A stretch of DNA of 64,000 nt from Bimastos eiseni (taxonomy: Eukaryota > Annelida > Clitellata > Crassiclitellata > Lumbricidae): positions 45,131,447 through 45,195,446 of the forward strand of contig OY365809.1 of NCBI GenBank assembly GCA_959347315.1, given 5' to 3'. Positions 12,353-23,100 of the stretch are shown here, piece after piece. Position 1 is the stretch's first letter, and each line of letters begins with the position of its first letter. The translations under genes and the position numbers were made by a program. The notes under the pieces are model-generated. The model did not search any database. It saw only the letters and a program-made list of their open reading frames with translations, and was not told the DNA's origin.

Positions 12353-12724
12353 GTTTTTCTGTTTGCTCAATACACTCGCACAGTTGCTCGCTCGCATGTT
12401 CGCCATTAGTGCTCGCGTGTGACAGTTTCAAATTATCATCTTGAATCCAAGAAGAGGAAGTAGGAGGGCAGTGACTCAGACTCACCCCACGAGGAGCAGC
12501 CACGGGCACGAAGTGCATCTTCATTTTCTCCTCATCCTCTGCATAAATGTACATACATACATACGTACATATATACACACACACACATACATGCACGAAT
12601 GCACACAGACAGGTGTGCAACATATTCATAAAAGCATAAAGACAGATATACACACAATGCATAGATATAAATATGCATAGAGATGCGACGATTACTTCCC
12701 CTCACCATCTTGTGTTCCCATTAA

Positions 12725-13060
12725 CATTGTGCGGTCGGTGTAGGACTTTGAACCCCCAACCTTGACGATCCTATGTATTAACCACTGGGCTTCACAGAGT
12801 AGAGGTGAACACACTGCGACGCAGCTCTTGAGGTACCGAGATCGAGACCCGTATTCCCCTAAGGTTGTCTTATTTTTTTCTTTTGCTAGACGGCGGTGTT
12901 TGATAAAAATGATATGTATAGCGTAATGGGCGCCCTGCGTGTCTGCTGATGTTAAATTTGACTCATGTAATAACTCGTCATAATTCGCTCATACTATTCT
13001 TGTGACCATACTGCGGTTTGTCAGTTTGAAATTAAGTGATGATTATTATTATGATTATTC
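12725..13060 (+). mobile_element. SINE-like repeat, family C copy 1
   Basis: It aligns in block order with 54235-54560: GAG-GATCGAGACCCGT, GAGGTTGTCTT, TTCTTTTGC.AGA, GCGTAATGGGCGCC, CTGCTGATG, a TCATACTAT block and GTCAGTTTGAAA. The promoter-like word at the left end is in the reverse sense. The AT-rich tail runs into TTATTATTATGATTATT. Confidence 0.6.
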
Positions 13061-13079
13061 ACTCTGCCTTTAGGTTTAG

Positions 13080-13250
13080 GCCCTTCCATCTGGATCGACC
13101 TCCCACTTGAGCTCCGCAATTTACATGTAGCCCAACCAGAAGGTTTTTACAAGTAGCTCAAGTCTTTTATTCTTTGGCCGTGGCAGGCCTGGGAGCGCTC
13201 CTGAGTAGGTTCTGAACACGGTGCTATATAAATGCTCTAAATAATTGAAT
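13080..13250 (+). mobile_element. LINE 3' remnant
   Basis: It encodes PSIWIDLPLELRN ... FYK, stop, LKSFILW, the same C-terminal pattern as at 7.95 kb and 53.05 kb. The tail follows: GAGCGCTCCTGAGTAGG ... GGTGCTATATAAATGCTC. Confidence 0.7.
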
Positions 13251-13261
13251 GAATGATCGAA

Positions 13262-13372
13262 TGAATAAAGGTTAGGATGTGGTGTTCTCTGTGTTGAACT
13301 CCGCTGCTTCCTGTGCTCTGGTAGTGCCAGTCCAAAGCCTGGATGAATGAGGAGGACGACGTTTATTATCAA
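13262..13372 (-). repeat. ~105-bp dispersed repeat, reverse copy
   Basis: Reverse complement of the family core (CAGGCTTTGGACTGGCACTA). It lies directly after the LINE 3' remnant. Confidence 0.7.
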
Positions 13373-14699
13373 TAAATTTTGTGGGACATCATGGCTGGAT
13401 AAGAACTAACGAAGGCCAATGTGCTTACTATCTTGTTTACAGTTATTGAGGAAAAGTCTAATTGACCGCACCATGAATTGTAATCCTGTTGCCTGTGCGG
13501 TGGGTTGATTGACAGCTATGGAATTCAGGTGATTGACCGCTGTGGAATTCTGTTGGCTATTTATTTATAGGCACAACTTCAAGGCCAAGGTGTCATGTTT
13601 TGACTCCATTGGTGCTGGGTGTTTGTATGTGTATTTGGATGTGTATGTGAGTTTGTATGTAGGTGTGAGCCTTTATGTTTGCATATTTATATTTCTGCAT
13701 ATTTATTTGTATGTGTCTATGAATGTGTGTATACTTATGTATGTATGTATGTGAGTGTTTGTTTGTTTGTTTTTACGTGTGTGCATATGTTTGGTCAATT
13801 GATCATATGTATCTGTAAGTCTCTCTGTGTGTATGTATGAATGGATTTGGACGAAACATCATGATCAGTTGTTATATACTCGATTAGTATTCGCTAATCT
13901 TATCTAGTAATGTATCCATGGTGACAGTGTCATAATAGTCAGGGTACCAGCGTATGACTCTTTAATGTCTATGTACTAAGGTAAACCCAATGCATGCCAA
14001 ACTCCAGGGTGAGTCTGTTAGCTTGAAAGCCAACAACGCATTGGGAGAGGGGTGACTCGGAAACAGGCCCGCCGAGAGGGTAGAGCAGAGGGCAAGTACT
14101 GAGGCGGTTTTCTGAGGCCCGGGTCAGCCCCCATTTCACTTAGGAGGGTATTATAAACAATTTTGCGACATAAATTCAGATTGTTTTTTTAAAGGATATT
14201 TTTGAGCCCCTTGACTGCTCTGTCTAGGGACCCACGAGATTTCTGTCACTGGCTCTTAAAACAGCAAACACAGGAGAAAATGTTCCCAGGCAAAAAGGAG
14301 TTTTTGTTGTGATCTGAAGTCCGGAACAGATTGGACGGAAATTTTGTTTTGCTTTGCTGTTCATTGTTTTGTTATTCGTTTTTAAGGCCGTTTGAAATCA
14401 TATAGGTTATCGTAGAGAGCGCCTCTGAGTAGATATCTTGAAGGGGCGCTATATAAATGTTTGATTACATTTTATTCTTTGGCGGCTTGAGCCAGAGGAG
14501 GCACTGGCTCCACGCTGGTGGTTAAGTCGTTTTATCAGCTTCATCGCTGGGACATTGAACTGTCAAGTGTGCGAACTGGTGTGGGAAAAACATCCGTCCA
14601 TAGGGTGCTAGGCTGTGACGAAGCGCTGGGTGGCCCGATGTCAATTGCTACAGGTCTTTCCATGCAGTGAGGACAGGATCTGTATGACTTGCAGTGCCA

Positions 14700-14880
14700 T
14701 CAGAAACATCACTGTCTGTCTGTCTGTCTCTCTCTCTGTCTGTATGCCTGTCTGCATGGTGTATGTTTGTCTGTAGGTGTATGTAACCTATGTTGCACTT
14801 TTCTCTCGTGCTCTTTGTCTCTGTCTGTTTCTATCTATCTGTCTGTCTGTCTCTATCTCTGTCTGTCTCTCTCTCTGACT
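14700..14880. repeat. (CTGT)n/(CTCT)n microsatellite
   Basis: Interrupted tetranucleotide repeats. The Leu/Ser/Val/Cys-rich frame here is low complexity. Confidence 0.85.
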
Positions 14881-15099
14881 ATGATTGGGTCTAGAGTCTT
14901 TGATATTTATTCTAATAACATCATGAGCGTATTAATTGGCTAAGGGGGACATTATTTCCGGACTACTTTTTACGCTTATCGAATGCATTGACTCATTCCC
15001 AGACCATTCTGACATCATTTTAGAAAGTTTTTCGGTGTTTTCCTTAAGCTTCACAATCTATCCAGCATATGGTGTCATAAATGTAGCATAGCGTAATGT

Positions 15100-15330
15100 A
15101 ATCGATCATTTATATAGCGCCCCTTCAAGATATTTACTCAGAAGTAATGGGTTACATAAAAGCTCGGGTGACATAATGAGTATCATTGATAAGTGATGTT
15201 AAGGTGGCCTAACGATCAACATGAGGGTGACATAAGAGTGATATAAGTGGTGACCTAAAGGTTAACACAAAGGTTAACATATTGTTTAGTAGTGGGGTGA
15301 CATAAAGAGTAAGGTAAAGCGGGGTAGGTT
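15100..15330. repeat. LINE tail (reverse) followed by a degenerate GGTGACATAA repeat
   Basis: TTTATATAGCGCCCCTTCAAG at 15110-15130 is the reverse complement of the common tail. From 15165 to 15310 the words GGTGACATAA, AGTGATATAA and GGTGACCTAAAGG recur with irregular spacing. Confidence 0.6.
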
Positions 15331-15957
15331 TGTTGCTGTTACCTCTATGGCGTCATTTGTATGGTAAATAAAAAGGAACTTCTTTAGAGATGTATTGTAA
15401 CTGAAAGCTTGTTATTCACAAATTCAAGACGAATTCACCAGATGTCTTAGAACGAGTGGGAAATAGTGCCACTGTAAAGCGATTTGCGGAGAAAGATTGT
15501 GTAGGCCGGGAGTTGCAAGTTATGCAAGAATGACAATTTACTTGATTCAAGGATTTTTATGCCGTATAACTATGTAGTTTATTGGCCAGGTGTGCGATAT
15601 CAGATGACCGTCTATACTCGACTATAAGTCTAGAAATTTAAACCTGTTTCAGTAACCCTACTTCAGCTTATCCCCCAAACCTCATGTATCTTGAAATTGC
15701 GTTCAGGTCATCGGAACATAGGAATGAAATCGATTTTAAGTTACCCCTATGGGTGGGTGGCTTGAAGGCAATTTCATCTTACCCTCTGCGATTTTAGTAA
15801 CCCCTTATGACGTTTATTTATTTGTGTTTGCTTATATGCTTCTAGGTTTAGACCTTAGGATATGTGATATGTTTAATACAATTAACATTTCTGTGACATG
15901 TTATTTCTTTTTCTGATGTTGAGACTGGCTTTCAATCTTGCACGTTTCACAAGTTTA

Positions 15958-16003
15958 TTTATTCATTCACTCATTCATTCATTCATTCATTCATTCATTC
16001 ATC
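15958..16003. repeat. (ATTC)n microsatellite
   Basis: About eleven TTCA units, about 300 bp before the first recognised coding exon. Confidence 0.9.
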
Positions 16004-16302
16004 ATTAGTTGTGAGCATAAGAATTTTTCGGTTTGGTTAATACTTAGAGGCTTTACAGGTAATGGATAATCCAAAATGAGATTAAGAAAGATTATTTATT
16101 CACTTATTCAATATCAATTTGACAACTCAGTTGTCTGTATCTATTTATGTAAATACATTTACATGGCCTCTGTTAGTATCATTTGCACTTTCACATAAAA
16201 ACTCACAGAATTGGTTTTCATGTTTAGTCGAAATGGAGAATATAAACCAGACTATGAAGTGACTCCATATAAATTATCCATTACCATTGTCTTGTTTTCC
16301 AG

Positions 16303-17128
16303 ATTCTCCTACAGAAGGGTCGCGATGAGGTCGGGGCGTCTCTGCGAGCCACTCCTCAACCCTCCAGGGAGCCAGTGCCTCTCCTTGTTGACAAGCCCTT
16401 GTGTTCTCCTGGTGAACCCCAAAAGAGAAGCCCATCATCATCCTTCGAACGCTTGCCCATGGCGGCAAACGACGACAGAACCACAAGCCCTTCCAGCGAC
16501 CGTCATCAGCCGGCACCACGATCAGAGTTCCACGCTCTACTTCCGACAGTGACGTCACTTCCCGTGTCGTCACTTCCCCTCCTGATGCTGCCGCTCCCGT
16601 CGCGTGGAGGTGGCACTCTCGACGATTACTACCTCGGAGAGAGCGGTCGGGCTGCGTTCGCCCTGCCGGGTCATCCATACCCGGGGTTCTACCAGGTCGG
16701 CGAGGGACGCTTCCCGGGCGCGGGTCCGCCAAGGCTCCTGCAGTACGGGAAGCCACCGGAAGAGGAGGATTTCCAGGTTCGGAGACAGGAGTCTCCATAC
16801 GGGCATGCTCTGATGCGACCCACACACGAGGAGAATGCCGCCCGGATGCGGAAGAACGCGGAACTCCAATACGGATTTGCAGGAATGGTTTCTGTGGAGA
16901 CGATGAGAAGGGAGGTTGCCATGGAAGCGATGAGACGGGAAGTCGCCATGGATCTGGTGTCGTCGAGTAATATCGTTGAAGGGAGGAACCGTGACTCCGT
17001 GGATGTGGTGGAGGTGGACAGTGAGGACGATGATCGGAGGATGAGATCGAGGTCTGCGGCGCGATCGGAGGACGATCCGATCGAGGACGAGCTGCCGAGG
17101 ATGATCGAGAGGGCGAGACAGATGTCAG
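16303..17128 (+). CDS. ZNF541: ZNF541-like exon a (N-terminal, acidic tail)
   Basis: The acceptor TTGTTTTCCAG precedes ATT CTC CTA, in phase 0. The donor CAG/GTATTG leaves phase 1. The exon is GC-richer than its surroundings and open for 275 codons with no recognised domain. It encodes a Pro/Gly-rich segment, a near-exact tandem (MRREVAME then MRREVAMD, about 16900-16950) and an acidic/basic patch ([14 protein letters not shown]). If no 5' exon exists, translation could begin at ATG 16459. The 305-codon reverse frame over the same stretch is a shadow. Confidence 0.8.
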
Positions 17129-20100
17129 GTATTGTATAATTGTCATTATTGCATTTGCTCTATACAAGGAATGACCGGCATCTGTCCCCATATTAAGCTG
17201 AAGTTAAAAAGCTGAAGTTGAAAAGCTGAAGTTAAAAAGCTGAAGTTGAAAAGCTGAAGTTAAAAAGCTGAAGTTGAAAAGCTGAAGTTAAAAAGCTGAA
17301 GTTGAAAAGCTGAAGTTGAAAAGCTGAAGTTAAAAAGCTAGATGAAGTTTCTGGCAATTTGCTGCGCTTTTACTTGAGAAGTAGTAGTGGTTGTAGTTTC
17401 AGTGTAACAACACTCTGTGGCAAGAAAATCCATTAGCGTCGCCCTCCTCCTTTATCCAGGCTTGGGACTGGCACTGTCACAGTGCAAGCAGTGGTGGAGT
17501 GGAGTTCGCCGTTTTACAGCTCACACAGATACTTCATACACAAGTTTTAGTAGCTACAGTTTAACGACACTACGTAATAACAAAGATCATTAGGTTTGCC
17601 CTCCTACTTCATCTAAGCTTGGGACTGGCACTGCCATAGAACGAGCAATGGAACACCGATACTTTCTCTTTAACACTCAATACTGCATAGTTACCTATAG
17701 TGACCTTGGGCTAATCCTTTCTTCCAAATTACTCGGTCATGGTCTGTCATCTCATCGTGTACAGGAGTTGTTGATTAGTTCTAATTGATTCATTCTGCCA
17801 ACTTGTCCTTATTATGGTCATCTATACATGAAGCCCACAGGTCAGTTGTATTCTGCAATACCGTACCACCGTGTCCCCTCTCTCTTCTTTCCCCAGCCTT
17901 CCCCTCTCTTTCTGTCTGTCTGTTTGTCTGTCTCTTTCTCCCTCTCTCTCTGCTCTCCAATCCATCGGTTATTGGCCGGTAAATAAGTATTAGCATATGT
18001 TGCGATGTAGAACGAGGTGTCCTAGATTTGGTTTGCGGTCGTTGATGTTTGCTTTTGGTTGAACGATGTGCGTCAATGTTGAGGTTAAGGAGGAGAACGT
18101 TTTATGGAGTAGGTGTACCTAGATTTTGGAACTCTATTAATTGTATTTCTTCGTCTCTAAGTCTCTGTGTGTGTGTCTCATAGTCTGTCTATGTTTTTCT
18201 ATCACTCTCTCTGTGTCAGTCTGTCTGTCTTTCTGTCTCTCTCTCTCTTTGTGTTCATCTGTCTCTGCATGTCTATAACTCTCTGTGTCTGTTTTTGCCC
18301 TTCTCAGTCGCTTGTACCGTTTAATTCTTCACTCAAAACTTACCTCCTGGAAACTGCTTAATATGCAATGTAATGTAATCAGTTATATTTACATATCACG
18401 AGAGACAGACAGACAAAGACAGAAGGAGATACAGTTTGTCATTTTAACGTGAGAGAGAAACTGATATTTATCAACATTACCTGAGACAGGCAGAGACAGG
18501 CAGAGGTAATGCATGAATTCCGAAGATAGATACGTGTTACGTTTACCTGAGAAAGAGACAGACAGCCAGACAGACAGAGACAGTACATGAATTCGGACAA
18601 TGCGACTGGACTGGACACGTCAGCGATCTCTTAACTCTAACCTGTGAAAGAACGCATTCCACGGATATTTGACCGAACTCCTCGTCCCATAAATTCATTA
18701 TTAATGACCGATCGAGTGCTGCTGTCCGAACTGCCTGGGCCTGTCTTCTACTTCTTCTTCTTCTTCTGTTCTTGTTGTCTTTCTCAAGTGAGACGTCCAT
18801 GGGAATACGTCGTTCTTGGTGCCTGCGGTATATGTCGCCGGGTGATTTATGGGGACGTTAGGCCCCCTGTGTGTGCGCTTGTATGTGTTATGCGTCGATT
18901 GTTTGATGGGTCAACCCGGCCTGAGGTTGTTCCTGTTTGCTGGAGGTTGGAGCCTTGACTCGATGGGAGGGTGCGAAGTGTAGGCAAGCACGACCTCTGT
19001 CGGCGGGGGTTTCCACGTGTGTATGATGGTAGTGATAAGACTGCTATGGAGATTCCGTGATCATGTGGTTTTGTTTTGATGATGAGGTACATGTTTAGCC
19101 TCTGACTGTGTCTGTCTGTCTGTCTCTCTCTCTCTCACCTCTCAGCTGAAGCTACAGCTAACACCCTTATTCTCATTTAGGGCATAACCGAGTAGACAAT
19201 TTCCACCGATTACCGAATCCGAGTATTTGGATGAACTATTTGCCGGATCCGGGTAAAAACCGAATAGTAGCGGCAAATATGGCAGCGAGTACCATCCGTA
19301 GGCAAAGCGTAGTTAACCCGCCATGTGCTCAGCTACGGAGAACTATCTATAGGCAATGCAGAGTCTATAGCGATATCCTTATTATAGCGTATCCTCGCAC
19401 TCTAGGCTATAACAATATATTTATTATTTAATAACTTTATTTGTGAAAAAAGATATAAAACCTTGTTAGGAAATTTTAAATATGACGGTATCAACAACGT
19501 CTTAACTCTCTACTGTTTACCGGAAAGTGGGTGGAGCCAATTCAAGCGGGAAAATTACTGATTTGGTTGCCACCTGAGGAATGCAACCGAAAGAAATTAA
19601 AATATATAAATTGGCATCATTATTTTAAAGAAAATTCAATGGAATGTTAAGTTCTTGTTTAATTAATCAATAACACTTATAAGTATGTCCGTTAGTCCTA
19701 AATTTATTTGATGAAAAAATATTATTTTGTCCCCCAAAAAATGTTTTATCAAAAAAGTTATTTTTACTATTTGCGGGTGCAATATTTGCCGAGGCGAATA
19801 CTTCCGAATAGTCCAATATTCGGCCGAGGTGAATGTCCGAGGCGATTTCCGGTTATGCCCTATTCACATTCATCCACAAACTCCTCCGCTTCACTTCAAA
19901 CCTGTCTATCACCTCTACACATTCGCCATAACCTCCACTCCTCAACCTCTTCACATTCGGACCTCTCCACCGATGACCTTCCTTTTGACCTACAGATCCC
20001 CAGGACGACTCGAAGACCTCTAGCAGCCCAAGAAGCGACCTACACGAATCGTTCAAGTCCCCTGCTGCCTCAGGCACTCAAAAGACGGTCTACCGGGCGA

Positions 20101-23100
20101 AGGGGCGTCCGGCCAAGGCAGCGTCTGCCGCTGCAGCGAGCAGCGCCGGGGACAGCGTTGGACCAGGAGGGACACGGTCGATCATTCGATGTCCAGTCTG
20201 CGGTAAACAGTTCAACAATTCGAGCGCCTTGGCCAAACACAAACTGACGCACAGCGATGAAAGGAAGTATGCTTGCACGCTCTGCAACAAGGCATTCAAG
20301 AGACAGGACCATCTGTTAGTATCTAGAAGCACTTGTCTTATTTTCAAAGCAGCCTATAAGCGTATAGTAATAGTAATAATTGTAATAATCGTAATAATAA
20401 TAATAATAGCAAATCCTAATAGTGATAACAATAAAAAATTAATAAAATAGATAATAATATTGATAATGATAATATTAATAATAATAACGGTAATAGTCTC
20501 GTAATGGTAATTGTCATAGTGATGGTGATGATAATAATAATAATAGTAATGAGAATGATAGGGAAAATGATAATCATGTTGATAATAATGATGATAATAG
20601 CAATAATGATAATATTAGTAGTTACTAATTTGAGTGATAATAATATTACAAATGATTAGTAGTAATATTTTTATTTATTTATTTATTGCCGAAAATTGAT
20701 ACTGCCCTTCTTCCATCTTTTGCTCAGAAGTGCATACACACGCCTCGACAGCGCAATTGCAGTTATACTGCAGAGCAATGGTGCGCAAAGGACTTGCTCA
20801 AGGTCCCTACACAGTGACTGACGCCCCAGACGAGGCTCGAACCCGCGCGCTCAGCACACACTGAACGTTATGGGCTGACCGCTCTTACCGATCGGCCACT
20901 GTGCAACACCTAGTAATAATAATAGCAGTAGGAGTAATAGTAATAATAATAATGATAGTAGTAAAATTGTTATAATAATAATAGTAATCGTAATCGTTGT
21001 ATTAATAATAATAATTTAATTTTAGTTTAATTTCAACAATTACAAGTAAAGCTTGACTGAATCATGGCAAGTAATTACAGGAATCGAATTTAACAGTAGA
21101 CAGCCATGCAAGGCACATTACGGTTGCATTGAATACCTAGCATGGTCATTGTTGCCTAGCAACATCCACATTTTTATGGTAACTCTGCTGCATCATTATC
21201 TAGCAACGGAAAAAATTTTCATGAAGACTGTTGCCTAGCAGCGGAAAATTTTGCATGATAGCTCCGTTTTTTCATTGTTGCCTAGCAACGGGCACATGAT
21301 GACGCACAGCAGCATGAAGCCGTTCGCCTGTAAGTTCATCGGATGTAACAAGAGCTACTGCGACGCCCGGTCTCTCCGCCGTCACATGGAGAACCATCAC
21401 CAGGAGTGCACAGGCGCCGGGCCCACGGCCGCCACCGCTGGTCAGTCGGCCGGCTTCTTCAGCTTCGATGGGTCACCCTTCCAGCCAGGCTACGGTACGG
21501 AAAGAGGAGCTGCCGGGAGTGCGGGAGATGGATCCCTCTCCTACCTGCAGCAGGTCAGCCCCATCAGCCCAGTGGTGGCCAGAATCAAGGGATCGCCCCA
21601 ATCGTCCAGACAGTTCGGAGGAGGAGGAGGAGGCTCTACTCAGGGGCAGATGTGGGTCACTGGATACAATCCTCTCGAGTGAGTATACGATACAATACAA
21701 CTGTAATTCGAGATTGCCCTTCTTACAATTGGTTCAGAAGTGCACACACTGCCTCAGATATATTGGGGAGCAAATGTGTGCAAAGGACTTGCTCAAGGTC
21801 GCTACATGGTAAGTAACTCCTTGGACGAGGATTGAAGCTGTACTCTCCGCGTCACAGGTCGACCGCTCTAACCAATCAGCCACTGCTATGCACTGCTTAT
21901 GGTTGGCAGAGTGTGTTTGTGTGTGTATGTATCTATGGGTGTTTATTTGGTATTTGTATTCAATTATACACTGTGTGTGCAAAATAGGACAGAGTTTTTG
22001 AGAAGGAAGTCAATAATTACTGGTATGAGACATTTTTTTTATTTTTGAGAAAATAGATCATGATGTTTATGAGAAAGTTGGACAAAATTATGAGAAATTA
22101 ATTATAAATTGTGAGAAATTGGACAGTTATGAGAAACTTGGACATGATTGTGAGAATGTGTTAATTACTTATTTACCTACTTACTTGGTTACTTACTAGT
22201 TAATTATGTTCTTCTCTGTCCAGTGAACCAAAGCCAGTCAAGTGTCACGTCTGTGGCCGTGGATTCAAGAACATTCCGGCTCTGAACGGACACATGAGAC
22301 TTCATGGAGGATATGTACGCAAGGTATGATTACGTCATTGAAGAAGCGATATATCATTGATTGATTGATTGGTTGGTTGGTTAGTTGATTGATTGATTGA
22401 TTGATTGATAAGATTGTAATGATTTCTAATTGATAGAACCTGAAATTTATGCCACAGTGGTTTCATACAATTGCAAGCAGGGTATTTCAACCAGTCAATG
22501 TGAATTTGATATAGCGCCCCTTGAAGGTATCTACTCAGTGGCGCTCGAGTGGAGCTGTAGGCTTTGGAGCAGACAAATGGAAATTTGTGAAGTGCTAATT
22601 CAAGGAGCACACACCTCAGTGGATTTCCCAGCCAAAAGCGGTGAACACTCCTTTATCATATAGGTTGGGTTTCAGATATTTAGGGAACAGCTTGGCTCTA
22701 ATTTTATGACAGAGGTGTGTATGGAACAAAACAGAATCATCAGTTCAATATACAGAAGATCATCCCACAGTCTTTGGTGTATTAGCAATTTTAATGGAGT
22801 TCAGTTGATATAGAAATATTGTAGAGGTCACACCAAATGGGAATTTCAGTTTCCGCCTCTCTGGTTTTCTTCTTAGGATCAGGAAAATGTTGACGAGTCA
22901 GAAGATGCCTCGCGATCCAGCAACACTCGTACTGAGTCCAGATTTTCCCAGAGTGAGAACAGCCAATCCTCTGCATCGATGGGCGATAGACAGCATGAGT
23001 CTTTACCGGGTCCTCCGACCTCCTTTGCAGCCAGCTCCCAGCCGTGTGGCTCCGAGACTGGCAGGGGTCTGTTCTTCCTGAGTTCGGGAACTGCAGAGGC

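Noticed and set aside
16274..17191. 305-codon open frame on the reverse strand
   Set aside because: It overlaps the GC-rich ZNF541-like exon in full. The + strand frame has matching splice phases and joins conserved domains, so the reverse frame is a shadow.
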